Below are positions 15,137-23,936 of a stretch of 24,469 bases of DNA, in pieces (the first letter of the stretch is position 1; every line of letters starts with the position of its first letter). The position numbers were made by a program, and so were the translations under genes. The notes beneath the pieces are model-generated. The model was not told the origin of the DNA, ran no database searches, and was given only the letters and a program-made list of their open reading frames with translations. The DNA is from Chitinophagaceae bacterium (GTDB taxonomy: Bacteria; Bacteroidota; Bacteroidia; Chitinophagales; Chitinophagaceae): contig JAICHT010000010.1 of the NCBI GenBank assembly GCA_025924755.1, positions 1 through 24,469 of the forward strand, read 5' to 3'.

Positions 15137-15210
15137 CTCCCCCTTCAGGACTTGAACCTGAGACCCTCTGATTAACAGTCAGATGCTCTAACCAACTGAG
15201 CTAAGGAGGA
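15137..15210 (-). tRNA. tRNA-Asn (anticodon GTT)
   Basis: The 74-nt gene folds as a standard cloverleaf on the minus strand. The acceptor stem TCCTCCT pairs with AGGGGGA (one G-U pair), the D arm is GCTC...GAGC around AGTTGGTTA, the anticodon stem is TCTGA/TCAGA with loop CTGTTAA (anticodon GTT, Asn), the variable loop has 5 nt, and the T arm is TCAGG/CCTGA around TTCAAGT. The discriminator base is G. CCA is not encoded. A strong terminator follows. Confidence 0.97.
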
Positions 15211-15359
15211 ATATATGTTAAGCTTAATTACCGATCTATATTAAAGCCGGCCCCTAATTAAAAGTCAGCGGCTAAACCGTTTTCGGGAGGGCAAAAATAG
15301 GTCTTTTTCAATTTCTACCAAATGCAAAATGATTTGATTGGGTTTTTTCTGAAAAATTT

Positions 15360-15713
15360 TTACAGCCAATCGAAAAAACTGCTTTGCTCTAACTCTATAA
15401 AAACTCCGTCTTCTCTAACATCCACCGGCCAATGCTTTAAATAATAGCCTTCGCCCGAAACGTTTCGACCGTTTTTTATACAGAACTTGTAGCGGTGCAC
15501 CGGGCATACTACATTTCCTACCATATCAATATAACCATTTGCCAGTATACCGCTTGCATGTGGACATTTAGAGGCAAAAGCATACAGTACCTCTTTATAT
15601 TTGCCAATACATATTTTTTTGCCCTTTACGGTTACTTCCGCCATATTATTAGCTGCAAAAGAAAGCTCAGCAATAGATTCTGCCACCTTTACCCACCGAT
15701 GTGCTGAGGCCAT
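15360..15713 (-). CDS. Rieske [2Fe-2S] ferredoxin-like protein
   Basis: This 117-residue soluble protein has the Rieske cluster motifs C-P-H in SKCPHASGIL (residues 49-51) and C-P-x-H in VVCPVHRYKF (residues 70-73), giving the two Cys and two His ligands. The surrounding GYIDMVGNVV and HWPVDVREDGVFIEL fit the small Rieske ferredoxin type rather than a dioxygenase large subunit. There is no signal peptide or membrane anchor, so it is probably a cytosolic electron carrier; its partner is not visible. It starts 9 nt after the hflX stop codon on the same strand, so the two are probably co-transcribed. That pairing has no obvious mechanistic reason. The stop is followed by an AT-rich stretch with only a poor hairpin. 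Confidence 0.92.
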   Translation of the reverse strand: MASAHRWVKVAESIAELSFAANNMAEVTVKGKKICIGKYKEVLYAFASKCPHASGILANGYIDMVGNVVCPVHRYKFCIKNGRNVSGEGYYLKHWPVDVREDGVFIELEQSSFFDWL

Positions 15714-15722
15714 TTTAAAAAT

Positions 15723-16913
15723 TTAATAAAAGAAATCGGTTTTATAGGGATACCGGATGCGATAAAGTTCCCTCACCTTATCTAGAATGGTCTTCCGTAA
15801 TACATCAATATTGGTTCGCTCAACGGCAGATATAAAAATGGCATTGTTGTTTGTTTCTCTTGACCAACGTTCTTTTAAATCCCTTAATATTTCATCTTTG
15901 GTGCCTTGCTCCAGCCATTCGTCAAATGTTTGCTTTTCATACAAATCCATTTTATTGAATATGGTAATAATGGGTTTATCAAAGGAGTCAAGCTCCTGTA
16001 AAATTTTATTAACCACACCTATCTGCTCTTCATAACCCGGATGTGATATATCAACCACGTGCAATAAAATATCGGCTTCCTTCACTTCGTCCAGCGTGCT
16101 TTTAAAACTTTCAATTAAATGGTGCGGCAGCTTTCTTATAAAACCCACGGTATCGCTTAGTAAAAAAGGCGTGCTTTCGTACACAATTTTTCGTGTGGTG
16201 GTATCCAGCGTAGCAAAAAGTTTATTTTCCGCCAGCACATCGCTTTTGCTCAGCAAATTCATGAGGGTAGATTTACCCACATTGGTATATCCCACAAGCG
16301 ATACGCGTATAAACTCGCCCCGTTCTTTGCGTTGCGTAAAAGCCTGTTTATCTATTTCTGCCAGCTTTTTTCGGAGTAATGAAATCTTATCCCGCACAAT
16401 ACGTCGGTCGGTTTCTATTTCCGTTTCACCCGGTCCGCGGGTACCAATACCGCCTCCCAGCCGCTCCAGGTGCTTCCACATCCCTCTCAGCCGCGGCAGT
16501 ATATATTGATATTGGGCAAGTTCTACCTGCGCTTTAGCCTGTGCGGTTTTTGCCCGGCGGGCAAATATGTCTAATATTAAATCAGAACGGTCAATGGTTT
16601 TAGCATTAGTTTCTTTTTCAATATTTGATATCTGCGCACCGGTTAGTTCATCATCAAATATGAGCAGGTCAATATTTTTTTCCTGTACATATTTTTTTAT
16701 TTCCTCCAGCTTTCCTTTGCCTACAAATGTTTTGCTGTCGGGGTGCGGCAATTTTTGTACAAACCTTTTCACAGCAACGGCACCGGCGGTTTCTGCCAAA
16801 AACGATAATTCATCCAGGTATTCCTGTGCCTCCTGCTCTTTTTGTTCTTTTTGAATAACGCCTACCAGCACAGCTTTTTCCTCTTCCAGTATTTTATTTA
16901 TATTGTCCAGCAT
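15723..16913 (-). CDS. hflX: GTPase HflX
   Basis: HflX is a ribosome-binding GTPase that splits stalled or stressed 70S ribosomes in well-studied bacteria. The 396-residue protein has the HflX N-terminal domain (TFVGKGKLEEIKKYV, DDELTGAQISNIE, DRSDLILDIFARRA), the diagnostic GGGIGTRGPGETEIETDRR segment at 153-171 and a coiled-coil link. The G domain follows with G1 GYTNVGKS (208-215), G3 DTVGF (254-258), G4 NKMD (320-323) and G5 SAVE (362-365). Length is normal and all nucleotide-binding motifs are intact. It heads the probable two-gene unit with the Rieske gene. The 72-bp gap before it contains the terminator of the upstream barrel gene; I see no good -7 box there. Confidence 0.96.
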   Translation of the reverse strand: MLDNINKILEEEKAVLVGVIQKEQKEQEAQEYLDELSFLAETAGAVAVKRFVQKLPHPDSKTFVGKGKLEEIKKYVQEKNIDLLIFDDELTGAQISNIEKETNAKTIDRSDLILDIFARRAKTAQAKAQVELAQYQYILPRLRGMWKHLERLGGGIGTRGPGETEIETDRRIVRDKISLLRKKLAEIDKQAFTQRKERGEFIRVSLVGYTNVGKSTLMNLLSKSDVLAENKLFATLDTTTRKIVYESTPFLLSDTVGFIRKLPHHLIESFKSTLDEVKEADILLHVVDISHPGYEEQIGVVNKILQELDSFDKPIITIFNKMDLYEKQTFDEWLEQGTKDEILRDLKERWSRETNNNAIFISAVERTNIDVLRKTILDKVRELYRIRYPYKTDFFY

Positions 16914-16938
16914 AATAGTATGTAGTTATAAAATTAAA

Positions 16939-16959
16939 AGCGAACTGCTAGAGTTCGCT
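16939..16959 (-). terminator. Intrinsic terminator after the outer-membrane barrel gene
   Basis: AGCGAACT and AGTTCGCT pair across a 5-nt loop, and on the minus strand the stem is followed by TTTAATTTTATA. It lies 27 nt after the stop codon of the barrel protein gene and before the hflX start. Confidence 0.75.
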
Positions 16960-16985
16960 CCTAAAAAAATGATGCCTGAAATTTT

Positions 16986-17732
16986 TTATAATCCGCTCAG
17001 GGTGATACCTATCGTTAATGGTTTAACGGAAGGCGCTACGGCATCTTTAAATAAAGAAGTTAGTGAGTAATCGGCAAAAGCGCTGATATGGCCCAGACCA
17101 ATACGGGCAGTGGCGGTAAATCGGTTTTGGTTAAAAAAGCGTTTGCTGTTTTCTTTTTCAATATACGTATTTAAAGTGCCGCCAGTGCTGTTTTGCAGGG
17201 TTTTGCCCTTGGTATGGGCATTTAATAATGTACCTACTTTAAGGCCCAAAGCTGCTTTAAAACTTTTATTATTATCGGCAGGATTCAAAGTAAAGCGTAA
17301 CTCAAGCGGCGCCTCCAGGTAGGCAGTAGCGAGCTTGTATTTTTTGAAGTGGTTCGAATCGGCCACATTAGTAAATGCAAGGGTGGAAGACACGTCCTTG
17401 ATGCCAATATTGGTTTTATCAAAATAGATATTATTGGTGGAAATGCCAGGTCCTAAAGCTACACTCCATTGGGGGCTTGTTTTAAAAGGAAAATCAAACA
17501 GAAAGTAAGCATTAAACGTGCGGGGAAAACCTTTTGTTTTCATAGCGTCTGTTTTCCCAAGCCACGCAGTATATCCCAGTTGTAAAAGAAAATGGTCATT
17601 AGAACGGGGTAAAGCTGTTTTAGGAGCGATGCGTTTAACGTTTATGGTGGTGTCGGTTTTTGTTGAATCGGCTTGTGCAAAAACATGGAAACTTCCTATC
17701 AAAACCAAAATGCTTAAAACAATTCTTCTCAT
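16986..17732 (-). CDS. Outer-membrane beta-barrel (porin-like) protein
   Basis: The 248-residue protein has a Sec signal peptide (MRRIVLSILVLIGSFHVFAQA, cleavage probably after AQA) followed by a short linker with many Thr and Lys. Then come alternating amphipathic strands such as HFLLQLGYTAWLG, FNAYFLFDFPF, WSVALGPGIS, LEAPLELRFTL, KAALGLKVGTLL and FTATARIGLGHISAFADYSL, ending in a hydrophobic strand LTIGITLSGL. That pattern fits the small outer-membrane barrel family common in Bacteroidota (PorT/OMP_b-brl type), although the last residue is Leu and not the classical aromatic. Specific function and cargo are unknown. A perfect TACATTTG -7 box lies 16 nt before the ATG, and a clear terminator follows the stop, so the gene is a single transcription unit. 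Confidence 0.8.
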   Translation of the reverse strand: MRRIVLSILVLIGSFHVFAQADSTKTDTTINVKRIAPKTALPRSNDHFLLQLGYTAWLGKTDAMKTKGFPRTFNAYFLFDFPFKTSPQWSVALGPGISTNNIYFDKTNIGIKDVSSTLAFTNVADSNHFKKYKLATAYLEAPLELRFTLNPADNNKSFKAALGLKVGTLLNAHTKGKTLQNSTGGTLNTYIEKENSKRFFNQNRFTATARIGLGHISAFADYSLTSLFKDAVAPSVKPLTIGITLSGL

Positions 17733-17748
17733 AACTTAGATAATTGAA

Positions 17749-17756
17749 CAAATGTA
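17749..17756 (-). promoter_or_regulatory. -7 promoter box of the outer-membrane barrel gene
   Basis: TACATTTG on the minus strand matches TAnnTTTG exactly and lies 16 nt before the ATG. CTTTCC about 20 nt upstream is a weak candidate for the -33 element. The remaining part of the roughly 300-bp gap up to 18030 shows nothing else that I can support. Confidence 0.6.
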
Positions 17757-18030
17757 TTGGTGTTACCGTTAAGGAAAGGTTAACTCAGCCTCTACTTTTA
17801 TATACCTCACTTACTTTCTTGCAACTCATATACCAGCCTTTAATAACGGGTAAAATAAAGGCCCACAAAATCAGCAGTTTCAATAACCTCTTATAAAAGT
17901 CAGACAAGCTATGCTTGCTTTTGCGTTTTCGGTGTTATTAAGGGAAATCAATTAGCCTTTTAAAATGGTACTCATTATGCTATGACTTGGGTGAACTTTT
18001 TACGACTTTTACCGAAACTAAATCCTGCTT

Positions 18031-21021
18031 GTGAAAGTCCGTAAGTCTATTGGATATACCTACACATTATTGTTGATTGGCGCTGTAGTCTTTTTTACTT
18101 CCATTTACAAATATGCCAACAGATCTGACAAAGCTTTTAAATGGGTAGCCCACACGCATGAAGCAATTGAAAAAATTAATGCTGTAAATACGTCTGCCAT
18201 CAATATGCAATACTGCGTAAACCGATATGGAACGTTTGGCAATAAGGAATATTTATCCAACAGCAATGCTGAAAAATTGAAGCTGCAATTATTGCTTGCC
18301 CAACTGAAAAACCTTACAAGCGATAACCCGGTACAGAAAAAGAATGTAAGACGGCTTGAAGACCTGGTGCAGCAACTGATTGCTATCCAAGACCCGATTA
18401 TAACAGCATATGCTTCGCCTCAACACACGCCATCATTACTTATCGAGTTACAGGAAACATCCATTTTAGATGCGGTAAGTAATCAGATTGCTCTTATGAA
18501 GCAGGAAGAGGAGCATCTGCTGGTGGTAAGAATGGCTGTAAGGGAGAGCGACGTACATGCCAAATTGCTCTTTTCTGTTTTGACAGGGCTTGGAACATTT
18601 TTTCTTTTTTTTATTGCGCTATTTAGAATTAACAAAGAAAACCGGTTGAGGAAAAGTGCCGAGCAGGCGGCCAGCGCTAATGAAGCTAAATACAAAGGAC
18701 TGATCGAAAATTCGGCAGTTATAATTTATACCATCAATGCAAGAGGCCAGTTTACCTATGTAAGTAGTAAAGTGGAAGCGTTAACGGGCTTTCATCCGTC
18801 TGAGCTTTTAAACAAGCATTTTACTTGCTTGATCGATAAAGAATATAAAAAAGAAGTGGGCCGTTTCTATTTAAAACAATTGAAACAAGATAAGCCTGAA
18901 ACGCTGCTGCATCTCCGGATACGTGCAAAAAACGGCGAAGAAAAATGGATAGTGCAAAGTATGTCGCTAATGAAAGAAAACGGCAAGGTTACCGGCTTTC
19001 AAAGCATTGTAAAAGATATGACAGAAAAGAAGCAGGCAGAAGATAAATTGAAAGAAGCGGAGCAAAAGATAAGAGCGGAACAAAAGGAATACCAGCTTCG
19101 CTTACAGGCCATACTGGACTATATTCCAATGATTGTATATATAAAAGATTTAGAGGGACGGTTTATTATGGTGAACCGGAACTTTAAAGAAACGCTTGAT
19201 GTAACGGATGATATGGTTTTAGGGAAAACGATAGACGCGCTGCAAAGCAATACAGAATCGCCGGCTAATTATATACTGGCCGACCAGCAGGTGATTGAAA
19301 CCCTGCAGCCGCAGGATATAGAAGATATTGTAACCACCCGGCAGGGAAAGCGGCATGTGCTTTTTACAAAATTTCCATTACTGGATAATAACAACAAACT
19401 TTTTGCAATAAGCGGCGTAGGAAAAGATGTGACAGAGATGGTTCAAAACCGCCAGCAACTGATTGATGCACGACTGAGAGCAGAAAAGGCGGAAAAACTT
19501 CAGGAAGAATTTTTGGCTAATATGAGCCACGAGATCCGGACACCAATGAATGGCATTGTAGGTATGACCAATATGATATTGGAAACGAACCTTACCGAAA
19601 GTCAAAAAGAATATGTTCATTTAATCAAACACTCATCTGACACATTGTTAGTATTGATTAACGACATACTGGACCTTTCTAAAATAAAGGCAGGCCGTAT
19701 GAGTGTGGAGCATATTGAGTTTCAGGTTCAGGAGGTGATAGACAAGGTGCTGTCGCCTATAAAATTAAACACCCATCAAAAAGGTATTAAAATCAGCACG
19801 CATATTGACGCGGGTGTGCCCATATGGATAAAAGGCGACCAGCATAAACTGGAACAAATTTTAAACAACCTGCTTAGCAATGCAGTAAAGTTTACAGAAG
19901 CGGGGGAAATTTCAATAACCGCTACTACGCTCGAGCAAAACAACGATTTTACCACCTTGCAGTTTATCGTTTCCGATACCGGCATTGGTATAGCGCCTGA
20001 TCGTTTGCAGGATGTTTTTGAAAGTTTTGTACAGGCCGGAGATGATATGGTACGGCGGTTTGGTGGTACGGGCCTGGGGTTGGCTATCACAAAACGATTA
20101 ATAGAGTTGCAGCATGGAAAGATACAGGTATGCAGCACCGTAGGAAAAGGCAGTTGTTTTACATTTGAAATACCTTATTTACCACCGGAAAAAGAAAAGC
20201 ATTCTTTATGGGTTATAACGGAGGGATCGCCTGTAAACGACTGTACGCTTTATGGTAAAAAAATATTGCTGGTAGAAGATAATCACATCAACCAAAAAGT
20301 AATACTGCACATTTTAAATAAAGCAGAAATGCATATAGATGTTGCCAACAACGGGAGAGAAGCGGTTGCTATGCTGGAGCAGGGGCATCAATATCATTTG
20401 ATAATTATGGATCTGCAAATGCCAAAAATGGATGGCTTCCAGGCCACTACTTACATCCGTAAAAAGTTAAAAAACAATACGCCCATCATCGCTATGACAG
20501 CCAGTGCGCTGCGAAATGAAAAAATCAAATGCTTTGATCTGGGCATGAACGAATACCTCACAAAACCTTTTGTACCTGCCGATCTTTTAAAACAATTAAA
20601 CCGTTTTTTACAACACGAAACGTTAGATGTTCACTATACCAATAATATAAAAGGTATAGTGGCAAACGAAAGCTTATACTGTTTAAGTTATTTGCAGGAA
20701 ATGGAAGATGATGAATATACAGCAGAAGTATTGCAGCTTTTTTTAACCTCCACACCGGCTTTGCTACAAGCAATGCAGGAGCATATGGTTTATGAAAATT
20801 GGGAAGAAGTTTACAAGAATGCACACAAGCTAAAAAGTAGTTTAGGCATTTTTCAAATGGCGAAGCTTTTAGATGATGTAAATGAAATTGAACTGTCAGC
20901 AAAAGATGGCAGAAGATTAGAAAGAGTGCCGGCGCTGATAAAAAAAGTTTCGCAGCAGTACAATTTAATAAAACCAATGATAGAAGCTGACCTGGATAAA
21001 GTAAAGCAGCTAAGTGTATAA
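18031..21021 (+). CDS. CHASE3 hybrid histidine kinase with receiver and HPt domains
   Basis: This 996-residue membrane-bound phosphorelay sensor is encoded from a GTG start; an in-frame TAA 12 nt upstream limits alternatives. TM1 is about 8-27, then a CHASE3-like extracytoplasmic helical domain (about 30-175), TM2 about 178-199, PAS1 (about 215-332), PAS2 (about 355-470), HisKA with FLANMSHEIRTPMNGIV (His500) and HATPase_c (N617, DTGIGI 649-654, GGTGLGLAI 678-686). A receiver follows at 743-860 (Asp794 in IIMDLQMPKMDG, Lys845 in LTKPF), then a C-terminal HPt domain with NAHKLKSSLG (His932). Phosphate can therefore pass His-Asp-His within one chain and on to a separate receiver; the gene 26 bp downstream encodes such a receiver. 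All phospho-sites are intact. The stimulus is unknown; CHASE3 domains are thought to sense extracellular signals. Confidence 0.93.
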   Translation: MKVRKSIGYTYTLLLIGAVVFFTSIYKYANRSDKAFKWVAHTHEAIEKINAVNTSAINMQYCVNRYGTFGNKEYLSNSNAEKLKLQLLLAQLKNLTSDNPVQKKNVRRLEDLVQQLIAIQDPIITAYASPQHTPSLLIELQETSILDAVSNQIALMKQEEEHLLVVRMAVRESDVHAKLLFSVLTGLGTFFLFFIALFRINKENRLRKSAEQAASANEAKYKGLIENSAVIIYTINARGQFTYVSSKVEALTGFHPSELLNKHFTCLIDKEYKKEVGRFYLKQLKQDKPETLLHLRIRAKNGEEKWIVQSMSLMKENGKVTGFQSIVKDMTEKKQAEDKLKEAEQKIRAEQKEYQLRLQAILDYIPMIVYIKDLEGRFIMVNRNFKETLDVTDDMVLGKTIDALQSNTESPANYILADQQVIETLQPQDIEDIVTTRQGKRHVLFTKFPLLDNNNKLFAISGVGKDVTEMVQNRQQLIDARLRAEKAEKLQEEFLANMSHEIRTPMNGIVGMTNMILETNLTESQKEYVHLIKHSSDTLLVLINDILDLSKIKAGRMSVEHIEFQVQEVIDKVLSPIKLNTHQKGIKISTHIDAGVPIWIKGDQHKLEQILNNLLSNAVKFTEAGEISITATTLEQNNDFTTLQFIVSDTGIGIAPDRLQDVFESFVQAGDDMVRRFGGTGLGLAITKRLIELQHGKIQVCSTVGKGSCFTFEIPYLPPEKEKHSLWVITEGSPVNDCTLYGKKILLVEDNHINQKVILHILNKAEMHIDVANNGREAVAMLEQGHQYHLIIMDLQMPKMDGFQATTYIRKKLKNNTPIIAMTASALRNEKIKCFDLGMNEYLTKPFVPADLLKQLNRFLQHETLDVHYTNNIKGIVANESLYCLSYLQEMEDDEYTAEVLQLFLTSTPALLQAMQEHMVYENWEEVYKNAHKLKSSLGIFQMAKLLDDVNEIELSAKDGRRLERVPALIKKVSQQYNLIKPMIEADLDKVKQLSV

Positions 21022-21047
21022 ACCACCAATAAAATTAATCCAATATT

Positions 21048-21407
21048 ATGAAGATACTAGTAGCCGAAGATGAGCCGATTATGCTTAAAATTATTGAGCT
21101 AAGATTGAAAAAAGATGGCCATACTGTTATTACAACCGACAACGGAAGAGACGCATTAGAGCATATAAAAACACACCAGCCCGATCTGATTATTACTGAT
21201 ATTATGATGCCGTATTCTTCGGGGCTTGAAATAGTAGGCACCGTAAAATTGCAGCAAAAAAGCACTCCCATTATTGTGTTGTCTGCTATGGGGCAGGAAA
21301 ACGTAGTATTGGAAGCTTTTAACCTGGGTGCTGACGATTATATTACCAAACCGTTCAGCCCGAACGAACTTTCGTTGCGGGTAAAACGATTTACCTATAT
21401 GGCCTAA
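21048..21407 (+). CDS. Response-regulator receiver (CheY-like)
   Basis: This 119-residue receiver has no output domain. Acidic residues are at 7-9 (AEDEP), the phospho-acceptor is Asp51 in IITDIMMPYSSG, Ser79 lies in IVLSAMG and Lys101 in YITKPFSP. It ends right after helix alpha-5, a normal length. It lies 26 bp after the hybrid kinase and 13 bp before the HEAT-repeat gene in the same direction, so it is probably the last phosphorelay partner for the HPt domain of that kinase and acts by protein contact. The downstream HEAT protein or glycosyltransferase is a natural candidate partner, though this is inferred from position only. Confidence 0.92.
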   Translation: MKILVAEDEPIMLKIIELRLKKDGHTVITTDNGRDALEHIKTHQPDLIITDIMMPYSSGLEIVGTVKLQQKSTPIIVLSAMGQENVVLEAFNLGADDYITKPFSPNELSLRVKRFTYMA

Positions 21408-21420
21408 ACAAATCAAAATA

Positions 21421-22512
21421 ATGAGGCTTTATATTGCAGGTATATGGTGGCATAATACGAGTGCTGTTCCGGATATCTTTATTCCAAAGTCGTTTCTTTT
21501 TGAGAGCACTTTTTTATTTGCGGTTGCTATTTTTTCGCTGCTGTCATTTATCATTTTTTATTTGATGCGGTATATAAGCTATACGGCCAAGCGCAAACAT
21601 TTATCCTCCATATACAGCAGCTTTATCAGCGAAATTATTTTGTGCGAAACGGAAGAAGAACTGATGCAGGTAATGCAGCAATCGTACATCCAGACTATTA
21701 TATATAAATGGTTGTCCAGGCCGATAGGCAAACGGTTGCTACTTAAAAATTTAATTAAAATACATAGAAATATGTCGGGTAGCGCAGCCGGAAATATTCG
21801 CTGGCTTTATATGCACCTTGCTTTGGATCAGGATTCTGTAAAAAGACTTTCTTCACCAAAATGGCATATTAAAGCAAAAGCCATACAGGAATTGGCCGAG
21901 ATGAAACAGGAAAAATATATCAGTAAAATATACCGCGAAACCAATAACAAAAATGTGTACATACGTACGGAAGCGCAGGTAGCCGTAGTAAAATTAACCG
22001 GCTTTGAAGGCCTGCGTTTTTTAAATGTGGTAAGCCAGCCCATTACGCAATGGCAACAACTTTCGTTGCTACAGCTATTGTCATTAAAAAATAAATTTCA
22101 GTGGGATAAACTTCCGGGATGGTTAAAATCTAAAAACGAAACCGTAGTAGAATTTGCATTACGGCTGGTAGAAAAATACCAGCGGTACGAGTTTCATAAT
22201 GAAGTAGTATATTGCCTGGAGCATCCTTCTGCTTTAATAAGAAAACAATCCATATACACGCTTAAAGAAATTTCGCAGCCGCATACGGCCCACCTGTTAG
22301 AACATTATTTTTTGATGAGTGAAAAAGAAGAGCAGCTATGCATTTTAGAAGTGATGCAGGCAATTGGCACAAAAGAGCAGTTGCCTTTTTTAAACTCCTT
22401 ATTAGCTATGGAAGATGCCAGTATACAATACCGCACCCATAAAGTGATCAGGCAAATTTCGGTGCCGGATTTAGGCTATGACACTGATAAAATAAGCGGG
22501 GAGGCTGCATGA
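21421..22512 (+). CDS. Membrane-anchored HEAT-repeat protein
   Basis: This 363-residue protein has one strong membrane segment near the N-terminus (about 28-50, FESTFLFAVAIFSLLSFIIF) followed by basic residues, so the large C-terminal part should be cytoplasmic. From about 140 to 350 it consists of helical pairs of HEAT type, for example KWHIKAKAIQELAEMKQEKY, NVYIRTEAQVAVVKLTGFEG, ALIRKQSIYTLKEISQPHTA and EEQLCILEVMQAIG. HEAT proteins are scaffolds that hold other proteins and have no catalysis of their own. The stop overlaps the next start as ATGA (22509-22512), which suggests translational coupling with the glycosyltransferase, and the receiver gene ends 13 bp upstream. A scaffold linking the receiver to the membrane glycosyltransferase is an attractive but untested idea. 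Confidence 0.85.
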   Translation: MRLYIAGIWWHNTSAVPDIFIPKSFLFESTFLFAVAIFSLLSFIIFYLMRYISYTAKRKHLSSIYSSFISEIILCETEEELMQVMQQSYIQTIIYKWLSRPIGKRLLLKNLIKIHRNMSGSAAGNIRWLYMHLALDQDSVKRLSSPKWHIKAKAIQELAEMKQEKYISKIYRETNNKNVYIRTEAQVAVVKLTGFEGLRFLNVVSQPITQWQQLSLLQLLSLKNKFQWDKLPGWLKSKNETVVEFALRLVEKYQRYEFHNEVVYCLEHPSALIRKQSIYTLKEISQPHTAHLLEHYFLMSEKEEQLCILEVMQAIGTKEQLPFLNSLLAMEDASIQYRTHKVIRQISVPDLGYDTDKISGEAA

Positions 22513-23936
22513 ATATTTTGCATTCCATTGAGTCATTATTTGTATATGGCATTTTCATCTATTCTGCAGTGCTCATTTGTTTTTACATTTTTATTGCAGT
22601 GTATTCTGTTGGCGAAACAAGGCAGTATATGTTGCGGAGCAGCTTTACCGATTATACATTGCTGGCCTCGTCGGAGCATGCCCCGTCGTTAAGCATTATT
22701 GCCCCGGCCTATAACGAAGCTGCTACTATTATTGATAATGTCCGTTCGTTGTTAAGCATTTATTATAACAACTTTGAAGTGATTATTGTAAACGACGGCA
22801 GCAAAGATGCTTCGTTGCAAAAGCTTATTGATGAATACGATCTTGTAAAAGAACCGCACTATTTTGAACAGCCTATTAAAACAAAAGCAGTAAGAGGTAT
22901 TTACAAAAGTAAAAATCCGGTTTATAAAAAGCTGATTGTAGTAGATAAAGAAAACGGCGGAAAAGCGGATGCATTAAATGTAGGAACCAACATTGCCACC
23001 AATCAATATATTGTGTGTATAGATGTAGATTGTATTTTAGAGCAAGATGCCATGTTGAAATTGGCGAAGCCTTTTTTAGATACGGATAATGTACGCGTAA
23101 TTGCTACAGGCGGAGTGGTGCGTATTGCAAACTCCTGCGAAGTAAGAGACGGAAAAATAGCAAAAGTACACCTGCCAAAGCAATTTCTGCCGCGTATGCA
23201 AACGCTGGAATACATCCGTGCTTTTTTATTGGGCCGCATGGCTTGGAGCCGGTTAAACGGACTGCTGCTCATATCAGGAGCGTTTGGAGCTTTTGATAGA
23301 GACATTGTTATTAAAGCAGGCGGGTACGACCATACAACGGTAGGGGAAGATATGGAACTGGTAGTGCGTATGCGCCGGTATATGGAAGAAAATAAAATAC
23401 CGTACAAAGTAGCCTATATACCCGACCCACTCTGCTGGACGGAAGCTCCGGCTTCTTTTAAAATATTAGGCCGTCAGCGCAACCGGTGGACAAGAGGCAC
23501 CATCGAAACATTAAAGATGCATAGGGTTATGTTCTTTAATAAAAAGTACGGAGTACTGGGATTATTAAGTTATCCTTATTGGTTCTTTTTTGAATTGCTG
23601 GCGCCGGTTATTGAATTTTTAGGATTCATTTTCTTTATACTAATGGCATTGTTTGGCTTAATCAACTGGTCGTTCTTTTTAGCCTTATTTGCATTTGTAT
23701 ACACCTTTGCCGTTTTGTATTCCGTATATGCCATTCTTATAGAAGTAATGACGTACAATCAATATAAAAAACGAAGGGAAATATTTATGCTTTTACTTAC
23801 CGCTATCGTAGAGCCGTTTGTATTTCATCCTTTTGTAGTATGGTCGGCCATCAGGGGTAATATTGACTTGTTGCGGAAAAAGAATGCGTGGGGCGAAATG
23901 AGCCGCCAGGGCTTTGCCACAAAGCCTGCAGCTTAA
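22509..23936 (+). CDS. Processive family 2 glycosyltransferase (PgaC-like membrane synthase)
   Basis: This 475-residue enzyme is a polysaccharide synthase of the GT2 type. A hydrophobic segment (about 10-34) precedes the catalytic domain: SIIAPAYNE (62-70), NDGS (95-98), IDVDC with DVD at 172-174, SGAFGAFDR acceptor region, VGEDMEL (GED 279-281) and QRNRW (323-327), the D, DxD, ED and QxxRW set of processive synthases. C-terminal membrane helices are at about 350-382, 388-412 and 425-445. It should add sugars, probably from a UDP-sugar, to a growing chain at the cytoplasmic face of the inner membrane and move the chain across. The substrate is not shown. It follows the HEAT gene with an ATGA overlap and ends 4 bp into the convergent barrel gene. 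Confidence 0.93.
   Translation: MNILHSIESLFVYGIFIYSAVLICFYIFIAVYSVGETRQYMLRSSFTDYTLLASSEHAPSLSIIAPAYNEAATIIDNVRSLLSIYYNNFEVIIVNDGSKDASLQKLIDEYDLVKEPHYFEQPIKTKAVRGIYKSKNPVYKKLIVVDKENGGKADALNVGTNIATNQYIVCIDVDCILEQDAMLKLAKPFLDTDNVRVIATGGVVRIANSCEVRDGKIAKVHLPKQFLPRMQTLEYIRAFLLGRMAWSRLNGLLLISGAFGAFDRDIVIKAGGYDHTTVGEDMELVVRMRRYMEENKIPYKVAYIPDPLCWTEAPASFKILGRQRNRWTRGTIETLKMHRVMFFNKKYGVLGLLSYPYWFFFELLAPVIEFLGFIFFILMALFGLINWSFFLALFAFVYTFAVLYSVYAILIEVMTYNQYKKRREIFMLLLTAIVEPFVFHPFVVWSAIRGNIDLLRKKNAWGEMSRQGFATKPAA

Noticed and set aside
15330..15360. Terminator after the Rieske gene
   Set aside because: Only the self-complementary AAAAATTTTT is present, which cannot form a useful hairpin with a loop.
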